Assembly: GCA_921293015.1 (NCBI GenBank)
Contig: OV121090.1
Span: 39,428,533-39,492,532, forward strand
Reading direction: 5' to 3'
DNA: 64,000 nt
Source of the DNA: Phorcus lineatus
Lineage: Eukaryota > Mollusca > Gastropoda > Trochida > Trochidae
Positions 27,301 through 37,300 of the stretch are shown here, piece after piece (position 1 is the first letter of the stretch; every line of letters starts with the position of its first letter). A program made the position numbers and the translations under genes. The notes under the pieces are model-generated. The model saw only the letters and a program-made list of their open reading frames with translations, searched no databases and was not told the origin of the DNA.

Positions 27301-30300
27301 AATTTGGGCATTTTAGTGATAAGTTTTACGAAATGATTTGATTTTAAGAAGTGACATGTGGTATTTTGGCTATTATCTAAGCAAAATATAAAATAATGAA
27401 ACATACTCTGTGTCACTATAAAGGAATACAGTTTTGCCCTATAGAAATAATAGATAGAGAACAAATCTATTAGATTTGTTGGCTAGGTTAATGTGTAGGG
27501 ACATTCTCTGATCATTGGCTCTAAGGAGAGTAATCCTGGCTGTGTGGCCAACTTACAGAAATCACTTTCTCTTAAATATAAAATAATAGGACAATGCTTT
27601 GCAAAAGGCTTTCAAATAATATGACAGGAACCACAACAGTCTTTGTAAAATTATGTTAGGAACCACAACAATCTTTGTAGAATTATGTGGGGGGGATTTT
27701 GGTTTACTAGTTACTTGATATGCATCCTGAGAATTATAACAGATATAATAACGTTTTCTTTGTGAAAAATGAACACTGACCTATAAATTAAAAAGATTTT
27801 TCATTTTGTGTACAAAAAAGTTTTGTGATTCAACAATAAGAAATTTCGCCATTCCTTTTGAGAAATCTTCATTTTGAATGATGTAAAGAGATTTTTTTCG
27901 TGCTTCAACAAGGTCTTCACATCAAAGTATGGATAGTGGTTGATCGTGAAGAAACAATTATTACATCCTCTGTCAAATGATAAGATATTTGAAATGATAG
28001 AATAAATAAGATGACATACAGTTATATATAAGTATATACGTATATACAGGTTTGTAGCAGCAAGGGTCCTGATGGGGTCTGACCCATCCCCCCTCCCCAC
28101 CCCACACCCCCATCCCTATGACAAAAGCTTAAAAAATGAAAACCCAAGGGACAATAGCTTCTGTAACTATTCAATCTTGTATGTTCAAGGTTACACAGAA
28201 ATCTAGAAGCATGAAATTCCCATGTTACAATCACAGTTCCCCACAGAGCAAGAAAAAAGATAACTCCCAAGCCCCATCCCCAATCTTCTCCCAAAACCTC
28301 TTCCCCCCCCCCCCCCCATTTCTATTGTTTTAGGCCTTTTTTAATCCTGCACATTTTTTATGTGCAGTCCCCCTATGGTGCTTACAGGCCTTATGAATGT
28401 ATGACATTTCCTATGTATTCACTTTGATTATGAGTTGATTCCTTCAATTTGATCACTTACAATGGATTTGCCATTTCAGCAGTTAGAATGTTAATGTCTA
28501 TAAACTTCGGACGCTATCGTAGGAAGACATTGTCCAAGCACAGTCAAGCATCTGTCAAAGGAAGACGACCACTTCAGCTGCATCCTGTTTCTAGATCATC
28601 AGTCTTGTATTCTAGATCATCAGTCTTGTATTAGGCTCGATAGGTTGCATAATAAAGTTAAAAGAGGATAAGCTTTTCAACAGTGACATGGGTGAAATGA
28701 TTTTTAACATACTTGTTTGTTGATCCAAAATAAATACAAGGAAGGAAACATTTTAGATTACATATACACTTTGAGGTGCTTCCAATACATCATGCTTAAT
28801 TTTGGCATACAAATGATCATCATTACATTAAAAAATCAATGAGCATTGATATTTCATTAACTTGAGAGAATTTCTATTAGCCTCAGTGAACTAGGGAAAC
28901 ATCATCTCTTTAGTTCATTTTGACTTTTTCATTATATTCATATCCTACAATGATCCAATCTTACTTAGATGTTTATAAGTCTGTACATCCCAGGATATCC
29001 TAGGGTAGCTTAGGTAGGTGGTTTAGTCAGACACCAATATAGGATTGTTCACATTCTCAAGGAATTGAACTTCCTGTAAATTATTAGAATGTCTTGCAAT
29101 AGAAATATTTTACTTTTCAATGTATATAAAACAAGAGTTTTAGGATATGAGTTTTTACCAAGGCATAACTGGCACAAGTCCTGAGAGAGACTATGTTATT
29201 TTCCTGACATGCTTCGCTGTGATATTAACCCATATACTATAAATGGTGATATCAATTAAAATAATCTTACATATTCATCCCTAGATGGCAAATATATGCT
29301 AAAAAAATGTTTTAAAAGAAAAATTAAAAACGCCAAATAATTGTTCCAAAACCAAAATCAAACATTCAATTAACATAGATACTGTTTAAATAACCTTTCA
29401 AACACTATCACCTTTAAAAGTTCAAAGACTTAACTTGATGACTGCAGTTGTCTGGGGTTTTTTTCAATTGTCAAAATTGCAACTTTATACCTTCATATTG
29501 TAACTAAACTAACCTGGTAACCTTTAAGATGCACTCACATTATTTATTTGCTTAGCAGCAAGGTTTGAATTAGGAAGTGATGGTGACTGGTGCAAATTAT
29601 GCCATTTGGGGGAGGTTAAGTTATAACAAAAATCAAGATATGAAACTTTCCATCAATTTCTAGCCAAGACCAGTCTGGAACATTCTCTCCCAACAGAGGT
29701 CATTAATTCTATACAACCTCTGTCTCAATACGAAGGTTTCTCGGACTAGAAATGTAGAAATCTGATTGGATGCAATCAAAATTAGTTGTGCAATCAGCAA
29801 TGCTGTTTCAAAATTTATTATAACTTGCATTGTAAGTCTTCTTGTCAGAATACATGCGCCTCATTTAGCGACTGCATCATTGAATAGGCCTGTGTGACAA
29901 CAAATATGTTATTCATACATTCGGTTTTTTTATTGGCTGAAATATTGCCCCACTAGGGAAAACTGCAAGAAGACCGAGAAACTTTTGTATTAAGACAGAG
30001 GTTGAAAAGGAATTTATGACAGAACTACCTCTGTCGGGAGAGAATGATTCTACAAATGAATCTACAGAGAAATAAGTTAGGGTTTTAGTACGTTTCATAA
30101 TTGATATTTCATCAGGTGCTCAACAAAAAATAAATCAGTACTCATAATTTCAAAACTTGTCTATCCCTTAAATTATCTTTGTTCAGGATACAGTGATGGC
30201 AGATGGAAAGGGTATGAAACAAGTGTAAATAATTGAAATACCAGAATCTGTGACAAGTGACTGTGACTTTCTATACTATGCACAGGGGATATTTACAGAA

Positions 30301-30786
30301 TTACCCCTTATTGCTGCTGCTTCTGCTGTAGAACATTGGAGATAAAATTATGATCAACACTTAATCAGTAGCAAAACTTTTGATTGTCTGATTGTGCCAC
30401 CAATGACTTCGTTATTATATGCATATATAAGGGTAATCAAGAAAAACATTTTCTATCCAATAAACCATCATCCATTAACATTAACTTAAACAGTATTTCT
30501 TATGAAACTAACTAGCATGACTTTTTATCAAGTATGATCACATCTAAACAATAATTGATAAGAATAAGTTTCTTAATCAAATGTAGACTTATCATGTTTC
30601 TTGTGAATGTTAATGATTCTGCTTATTAAAAGTAGCATTCTTGACGTTTAATTAGCATCAAAACAAAAAGTATTGACCTTTGACAACTGCTGCCTCTCCA
30701 GCCTTCCTTCCGCTCAACAATCCAACCCTCTCGTCTTCTTGTGTTATGACAATTTCATCAGACTCGTCAGGCACTTGCAAAGACAT
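15393..30786 (-). CDS. SLC38A7: SLC38A7-like lysosomal neutral amino acid transporter (SNAT7)
   Basis: Nine minus-strand exons join in phase: 30786-30678, 24733-24612, 22659-22461, 22084-21943, 21295-21203, 19993-19936, 18512-18253, 16495-16296 and 15598-15393. They total 1389 nt, 462 residues plus stop, about the length of vertebrate SLC38A7. The family is Aa_trans (amino acid/auxin permease). Diagnostic blocks are [20 protein letters not shown] (membrane segment 1), [67 protein letters not shown] and [20 protein letters not shown]. The N-terminal tail ([20 protein letters not shown]) is acidic and cytosolic, as in SNATs. In mammals this protein exports glutamine and asparagine from lysosomes; the same role here is inferred. 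The donor after exon 8 (GTTCGT) is weak. Introns carry many nested elements, and the first is about 5.9 kb. SLC38A8 is the nearest alternative. Confidence 0.9.
15861..16177 (+). mobile_element. tRNA-derived SINE, copy 1
   Basis: The head has a pol III A box (TAGCGCAGTGGTTAGCGC) and B box (GGTTCGAATCC) with a tRNA-like layout. It is followed by an unrelated body containing CCATGGTTCGCTAGTTCCAG, and a 3' part ATGCGGCGTTCAACACCAAC ending in a short CTCAC repeat. Flanking CTGACCAAACAG and CTGACCAAATAG form a 12-bp target duplication with one change. It is about 317 bp and lies in the last intron of the SLC38A7-like gene. A second copy lies at 36805-37118. Confidence 0.9.
17165..17750. repeat. Hierarchical minisatellite of GAAGCACATGATG-type units
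   Basis: Short units built on GAAGCACATGATGG, GAAGAACATGATGG and GAAGCACAAAGAAGC are arranged in a higher-order period of about 123 bp. The marker AGAAACTAAGCATAAGGAAG recurs near 17180, 17323, 17446 and 17569, with a diverged copy near 17690. The long reverse-strand open frames here (repeating [12 protein letters not shown]) are a consequence of the repeat, not a gene. It is intronic in the SLC38A7-like gene. Confidence 0.85.
17836..18010. mobile_element. Foldback MITE, about 175 bp
   Basis: Arms AATAAATAGAGGATATTTGA at the left and the inverted TCAAATGTTCTATTTATT at the right continue inward through CATTTCTCGTCGAATACCA and its complement, then GTGAAGTAGAAA against TTTCTACTTCAC. It sits just downstream (in gene sense) of exon 18253-18512. 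Confidence 0.75.
18090..18130. promoter_or_regulatory. Cluster of three GACGTCA (CRE-like) sites
   Basis: GACGTCAT at 18090, TGACGTCA at 18110 and GACGTCAT at 18123 lie within 41 bp inside an intron about 120 bp from an exon. They could be a CREB/ATF-binding intronic element or simply part of the neighbouring MITE-derived DNA. Confidence 0.4.
19144..19485. mobile_element. MULE-like foldback family A, copy 2, 9-bp target duplication
   Basis: The ends are CATCCTGCTACATCAGCG and CGCTGATGTAGCAGGATG. ATTGTGATT is duplicated on both sides (19135-19143 and 19486-19494). Inverted arms continue through CTGATCTCCTTTAGG and its partner near 19415-19430. It is 342 bp and non-coding. A perfect 9-bp duplication with long inverted repeats fits Mutator-like elements. 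Confidence 0.85.
20092..20465. mobile_element. TA-flanked non-autonomous DNA element with CCGTATTCGAC ends
   Basis: TA|CCGTATTCGAC at the left matches GTCGAATACGG|TA at the right. Runs of GCGCCC occur near both ends. The 374-bp element lies in an SLC38A7-like intron. TA duplication suggests mobilisation by a Tc1/mariner-type transposase. Confidence 0.7.
23287..24505. mobile_element. Family C (CAATCTCAT ends) copy, carrying a nested TTAA element
   Basis: The left end CAATCTCA followed by ATTGCTGCACTACGTCACAC, and the right end ATCTGCGTAACGTAG...GGTGAGATTG, match the terminal arms of the element at 40609-41496. The TTAA-flanked element 23670-24118 sits inside it and must be younger. Target duplications are not recognisable here. 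Confidence 0.6.
23670..24118 (-). mobile_element. TTAA-flanked non-autonomous DNA element, family B, copy 2
   Basis: The reverse-oriented 449-bp copy begins AGTGACACAGAGTATGTT after TTAA at 23666 and ends just before TTAA at 24119. Internal landmarks match 12635-13119 on the opposite strand. Confidence 0.75.
24845..25300. repeat. Imperfect inverted repeat with about 150-bp arms
   Basis: About 24850-25005 is an imperfect reverse complement of about 25143-25290. Matching blocks include GGAATAAAAGTTTCAAA, CATTCTGTCAAGGGCTTTCC against CGTTCTGTCTAGGGCTTTCC, and TTCTGACAC. The intervening DNA is about 130 bp. It is a foldback element or an old inverted duplication in the SLC38A7-like first intron. 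Confidence 0.6.
26102..27417 (+). mobile_element. TTAA-type family B, copy 3, enlarged by internal insertions
   Basis: The left end is AGGGGCACTAAGAGTATGTT after TTAA; the right end is AACATACTCTGTGTCACT before ATAA (one change from TTAA). Landmarks TTGTGATCGAAAACCAGACA and TTTGGAAACTTATT match copy 1. It is about 830 bp longer than copy 1. A family A element (26328-26590) accounts for 263 bp plus its duplication, and a further block of roughly 550-600 bp is unexplained. Confidence 0.7.
26328..26590. mobile_element. MULE-like foldback family A, copy 3, nested in a TTAA element
   Basis: The ends are CATCCTGCTACATCAGCG and CGCTGATGTAGCAGGATG, with CAGACAAAA duplicated at 26319-26327 and 26591-26599. 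Arms continue through TATTTGTCTCCGCCTAGCTC and its inverted partner. It is 263 bp and non-coding; the open frame across it is incidental. Confidence 0.85.
28303..28317. repeat. Poly-C tract, 15 bp
   Basis: Uninterrupted C run in a C-rich stretch of the SLC38A7-like first intron. A longer run lies at 59332-59357. Confidence 0.9.
28591..28632. repeat. Two-copy 21-bp direct repeat
   Basis: TCTAGATCATCAGTCTTGTA plus T occurs twice back to back, identical copies, so a recent duplication. Confidence 0.85.
29683..30050. mobile_element. DNA element with CATTCTCTCCCAACAGAGG ends, copy 1
   Basis: The left arm (ATTCTCTCCCAACAGAGGT, CAACCTCTGTCTCAATACGA) is inverted at the right (TATTAAGACAGAGGTTGAAA, ACCTCTGTCGGGAGAGAAT). 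The arms are about 70 bp and the element about 368 bp. The same ends bound the copy at 37119-37540, which contains the shared internal block TATTTCAGCCAATRAAAA in reverse orientation. Confidence 0.7.
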
Positions 30787-31310
30787 CTTACATGGAATTG
30801 GTTCGAAATTCGTTAAAAGAACAGATGCTTCTTAATCATCAGCGCCGTCTTTAAAGAGGAGTTTGTTTATGTTGACTGCGGAAATGTTTCTGCCCTCCGC
30901 CATGATATGATCATGTGACTTTTATTCCGACCGATAAACATCAAGTTAATTTTCAGGCTCAAATATTTTTAATACATAATGAATTCAACAAATTGTGTAA
31001 ATCATGCAGTGCATAATATTAAATCTATCTTGGTCTTATAGTCGTATTTCTGTATTGTACTTTCAAACGTGTACATATTTCACAGAGTATTTATCGTTTA
31101 GTATATCCTTCTTGTGGTTTACATTGGTCACATGACGAAAACGACGTCACTTTTGTGTTGGTTCCCTGACGCAAAACAAGGAAGAAAAGATGGCGGATTG
31201 AAATGGGTCGAATCATGTATTTATTTCGCGAGTTCAGAGCGTTGGCATTGTTAGTACCTCAGCAAAACCCATGATTTTTGAAGCACGGATTGTTAATATA
31301 TGAAAATACG
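30787..31310. promoter_or_regulatory. Bidirectional promoter between SLC38A7-like and ZNRF-like genes
   Basis: 524 bp separate the two divergent start codons. Outward-facing YY1-type sites are present: AAGATGGCGG at 31187-31196 toward ZNRF, and ATGGCGG on the minus strand (30897-30903) toward SLC38A7. Two copies of the same M-box/E-box occur in opposite orientation, TCATGTGAC at 30911-30919 and GTCACATGA at 31127-31135. ACGACGTCAC at 31141-31150 is CRE-like. The ATG in the right YY1 site opens a three-codon upstream frame (ATGGCGGATTGA). There is no obvious TATA box close to either start. Confidence 0.7.
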
Positions 31311-34300
31311 ATGGGGACGAAGCTGAGCACCAACAATCAGCCTCGCATGAGAACTTATTCTGGAAGCAGCCCCGCGGGCTCAAGCTCTGCCACAGGGGAT
31401 TTAGCCGTGGGAAGATCAGGGGGGTCGGGCTCGCGAGCCCGTGCCAGGAGCCTGGGTAGCTTCCAGGCAGGGGCACACACAAGTGCACTTGGAATACCAA
31501 CATCAAACGGCGCCGCCCATAGGAGCAATTCACCCGATTCTGATTCAAGCTCGCCAGAAGAAGGGGGGCAGTTCGGAAGAGCTTTTGCTCATTCCTTGCC
31601 TGTCCACTTGTTTGCGTTGCAAGGTATGTCTACCACATAAATGTGAATAATTTGTTGTTTGGATATTCGTTAACCGAAAACCATTGACAAGACCTTATTT
31701 TGACCCGATGTTTGTATCAGATAACTGGCACAGATAACTGCGAAATGTGACCAGACGAGCCATTTGTCAGTACTGTTATGAAATGTGTCAGTTCATTGTT
31801 GTTTTCGTCATTGTTTACATGGGCAGTCATGCCCCAAGGATAACACGTGGTTGGGGGGTCATGCAGGGACAACAGTAACGACAGGGTTAACCAAATCAAA
31901 TGTCCATTTCTCATTGTTTGCAATAATCATTTAGACCTTTTTACTTGTTTTATGATAACAAGAGTTACAGACTTTAATGGGGTCTATTGTACTTAGTTTG
32001 ATGGGTTTTTAAATTATATTTCTAATGCCAAACATTTTCAGAGTATGCATTACTTTACTTACTAAATCTGGTATAACCTGATATTTTTACATTGCAACTA
32101 TCATCATGATCATCTTACTCAAAATTGAGTTATCAATTATTGATAAAATTATTAATAGGTAGCTTGCAGGGATTTGGAAAGGACTCTGGAGTCCTGGACA
32201 ATGGACCATTTTTAGGGATTTTAGTCATTTTCAGAATTTTATATGGGCCATTCCCCATAGTAGCAATGGTAAAATTTCTGATCAGAATGGGCCATTTTTT
32301 CATCCAATGTGCCCCTGCCTTTCCCAATCCCTGAGCTTGCCCTCCTCATAGCAGGATGTGTACAAACAATAGACAATAGAATGTTCACAATGTGGAAACA
32401 GATGTTAAGCTGTGTTTTTTTAAATAATATGTTACCATGTATTATATAATAATAAAATAGTGTCTTAATTTCATTAATGTTTTTTCTTACTTAGTACTTC
32501 AACAAGATCATGTGTAATAATTGCTTTCATAAAATAAGAACAAATAAATTGATGTATGCTAAAAATAATGATTTAAATGCAAATTGGTTCAGTAAAGTGG
32601 TGATATGATGTTGTATAATCAGTGAATGAATTTGATTACAAACTGGAAAATGTTCCATAGCTAACATATGCCCTTTTGTCAAACTAATTTTGAAACATAT
32701 CTAAAGCAGAGAGTAAGACAGAGATTTGGGATGGTAAGGCTTGCAAAGTAATCAATGTGATCTATGATTTTTGTTTCTCCACATGTATAAGGCTATTGTT
32801 AAATCTTCATTGAAAACTATTACTCATATCTTGGATTCAATTCTACTTAAATGTAAAGGCTCATATTATATTAACAAGTAATGTATATTTTATAAAAGAA
32901 AGGAGTCAACACGCCACCCCTGTTTCACCCCTGATTTAAGTTAAATTATAGTCTGAAACACATACTTTTGACATTCTTACAAATATATCATGATTATTTG
33001 TTTTGTTTTAGCTGTGTCGTTTTTATGTTACATAACATGTGAACAACCACAAAGTGGTTGATTTTCAGAAATACTTCCTTAACAAAGTGAAATGATTCAG
33101 AATTGTCAAAAATCTGCATACTTGCATGGCAGGAAATTGGCAGATCAAGGGTCAAAGTATGGTTTGTAAGTATGCATCATGGGGAAAACAGAAAGCGCAT
33201 TATTATTATTTTTAACATAATCATAATTCCTCACAAATAGCAAGTTATATCCTTGACAAAGAGCAGCATTTTTGTTACATAAGTATGTTTTTGTCTGTTT
33301 ACATAATGCATGGAGATTTCACTTTATGCACTGTAGGAATCTCTTGCCTTGTCTGCTGATACCATATCTTTATACCACTCCTTAAACCTTGGGTGATAGC
33401 CATATAGATATTGATATAGGTCATATTTTTGTTTGAACAAATTGTATGTGGAACACATCTGAATAACTTATGAATTGCATTTAGGATTACGGTGTCAGAT
33501 GTTCCTAGACGGGATCCTTGGGGATTTTCTAACCTTTTGGCTTGGTGTCTCTACAAATTTCGATGAATAGGATATCTCTACCATTGCAAAGGGTCCCCTC
33601 TATAAAGATAAGACCAAACCTGAACCGTCTAAGCTGAGCACCTGGGAACAACACTGGGATTATACAATTAAACAGTAGTTACATTTTTTTTTTTTAAGTG
33701 GCCCACTTAACTAATGTGACCCAATGTTGTAAGAATGAAATGACAAAAGAGGCTGACGATCAAAGTTTTAATTGTAACAGGGATTTGTGCACTCATCTGC
33801 TTAACATCCATTTACTTCCAGTTGAGCATCAGTGAACATAGGCTGCCATTTTAGATACTGGTCAATTTTTATCTTATTTTTATTTTGCTATGTTACCATT
33901 CATGCAGCTTCAAGATAAATTATTAGTGCACATGAGGCTTATGATAACTTATTCTTTAGTACACCGAAAAATTAAGCAGCAAAATCTTAAATTTGAGCTA
34001 AATAAGACAGATAAAAAAATAGAAATCACATTGCATCGCTTTGATCATACTCACTATTACTTTGTTTCTTTTCCAACCCTGACAAATTTGAAATATCCCA
34101 TACTTCCCTTTCCTCCATTATATTTCAATTGAATGAAATGTAAACATCAACAGTAGACCTTGTCGTCAATATAATCATAAAAAGTTGTCCAGTCATTTGC
34201 AAGGAAGTAGATTGTCATTACTCATCATAAAGTCAGGCTTTGTGGATTATAGGAGATTCATGCTGACACTGATCAGTATGTGATACAAGATTGGTGTTTT

Positions 34301-37300
34301 TCAAATCCACAAATTTATTGTGGAAATGAAAATAAATGTGACTCTCATTAACATGAAAGTATTAGGGAAAGACAGTTACGGTGGCATTTGCTGACGAATT
34401 TGGTATTTAGTCAATTAGTTTCTAGAAATTATGTATTCAATATTCATAATTTGGTCACCAAGAAAAACTGACAAGGTATTAACTAATCAAAAAATGATAA
34501 GGCAATGATTTTTTATGGGAGAGTGCCTTGCAGATAACTAAGGGATCAAAGTTTCTACATTTAATCCTAACCCTGTTCTAATATGTGTTTTGCAGGACTG
34601 GGTTATCTGTAAAACCTTTTGATGACCTCTTTTTCATAATTCAGTTGACATAGTAGACATGAATTAAATGTGTATTACAAAGAAACTCAAGTTTGTAAAT
34701 TTGGTATTGTTCCCTCATAGGCAGGGCAGGATGTCTACCCAGAAAAATCTTCTTTCGTCTTTTTCATGAAACCATTAATGCTAGGAATTTCATATTTTGA
34801 TCCTATCAATATATCATCTTTGCAGGTTGAAGACTTAAGATGTTTGAATTTAATTGTTTATATCTCTGAAAGTAAGGGTGTGGCATGGGTGCTAACCCTA
34901 TATAGGGCTATGATATATTGATATGAAATACATTTTGAAGGTCAATTGAACTAAACGTGACATTGAATCTATCTCACATTTATCTAACATGTTCTATTCA
35001 GGAATCAAATGCCCTGTCTGTTCCAAGTTCATTCCACCGGACGATATCGAATGTCATCTTGTTATCTGTCTCACAAAGCCAAGAATAACATACAATGGTA
35101 AGATTTGTACAATTACTGAGTGTGTATTCATACAATGGTAAGATTTGTACAATTGCTGATGAAGAATTAATACAGTGGTAAGATTTGTACAATTACTGAG
35201 CATGTATTCATACAGTGGTAAGAATTTGTACAATTACTGAGCATATATTCATACAATGGTAAGATTTGTACAATTACTGATCATGTACTCATACAGTGGT
35301 AAGAATTTGTACATTTACTGAGCATGTATACATACAATGGTAATAATTTGTACAATTACTGAGCATATATTCATACAATGGTAAGATTTGTACAATTACT
35401 GATCATGTACTCATACAGTGGTAAGAATTTGTACATTTACTGAGCATGTATACATACAATGGTAATAATTTGTACAATTACTGAGCATTTATACATACAA
35501 TGGTGAGATTTGTACAATTACTGATCAAGAAGGACATAGAAATGTAAGAATTTGTAGACTCACAGACTAAGTAATACTATCATAAGCCCCAAATTTTTAT
35601 GATTACTTTACAATTATTTGCACTGTTGCTGATCAAAAATTTGTAAAATGGTTACCAGGTATCCTAAGAAAACTGAGGCTTACTTTTCAATGTAAAATGG
35701 TAAGCTAAGACATACATGTCGGTGCAGAACAAGGCCTTTGTACAACAGAAAAATAGGAATAGATTTACTGTAAACCATTCAGTACATTCAGTGGTGATCT
35801 CTTCTCAACAGAAATTAATCTAATCCAATTTTCTCATGTGACCTCCGTTACAATTGGGACAAATTTCTCACAATTTATTTTCTTATGTACTTTCTAGAAA
35901 ACACCTGTTATCCATAATACTATAGGCTATATGCCTAATATGATGTATCAAGATGTAAGATAACAGGAATAAAAATATATAAAAAATTTTTTTTTTTTAA
36001 ATTTCTCACTTGTTGCAAATCTCCATAAGGTGAACCATTGCAACAGGAGCTGAGCTAATTTTTAGCCAATCAAAAATCATCTTGCATCTCAACAAACTTT
36101 TGCATGAAAATATGATTTGCATATTGCACAGGTAAAGGAAGCTGTGTTTTTTTCGACTTTTTTAGAAACAGACCAAATGCTAAGTTTGGAACAGCCAACT
36201 TTGATTTCAACAAATTAGAATCCTTAAATACTTTCCAAGAAAGCTAGTCCAAGATCTGAACTTTGTTTATTTTGAGGGGGAAATATCTTAAAGCACACAT
36301 TCAGGCAGGAGATCTAAACATTGTGACATCAAAACAGTTGAATTCTGTGCTGTCATATCCTTGGAATGGCATTTGGCCGCACGAAACAAAGTGACAATCT
36401 TGGACTTAGTTAGTCAGTTACAAATATTTTCGTCCTTCAAAGTTAAAAAATAAATCTCATTTACATTTATTTGTGTTATCTATGGGTGGACACAATCTAT
36501 AGAAAAACAATGACGTCTGTCAAATTGGTAGTACAGCATGACTTTTTAAAGTAACAGGAAAAAGGAAATCTTGAGTCGGCGGAATATAGTGAATATAATG
36601 TATCAATTTGTAATAATTGCTAATCAACATAGGGAAATTTTTCAAATTAAACCAATCAGAATCAAGAATAAATCAAAGTCTTTTAACAATTGTAAAAGAG
36701 GTTAGATGGAAAATTTTACATGAATAACCTTTGTAGGGAGAGCATGGGATTACCATTGATTGTACATAATAATTTGCATTAATCTTGGGTTTTTTCTATT
36801 CTCTATGGGGGCGGGATAGCGCAGTGGTTAGCGCGTTTGGCTTCGGATCAGAAGGTCCGTGGTTCGAATCCCGCCAGGGGCTCGGCAACTTTGTCTGCAG
36901 TAGAGAACTGTTCTACACGCTGTCAGGTTTGGGTGCAATGCTACACTGAACTCCAGTGCAGTACCACCCATGGTTCGCTAGTTCCAGCCGATGCTCGCAG
37001 GTTTCAACGCAATGCATAGCCACAATGGTGTTGCAGGCTTTCTCCCTGCAATAATACTAGCAGCCGCGATATAAGTGAAATAATCTTGAAAGCGGCGTTA
37101 TATACCATCTCATCTCATCTATTCTCTCTGCACAGAGGTAGCTCCGTCATTAATTCCTATACCTCTGTCTTAAAACGAAGGTGTCTCGGGCATCCGGCAG
37201 TTTCGCCTTCCGGCGCAATATTGCAACTTTAATTACTTAGCAATATTTCAGCCAATGAAAACACCGAACGAACATTTTTGTTACACAGGCCTATGCAATG

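Noticed and set aside
33480-33660. GC-richer block in ZNRF intron 1 that looked like an exon or snRNA
   Set aside because: No splice-compatible frame fits the ZNRF family, and the CTTTTGGCTT match to snRNA sequence is too short.
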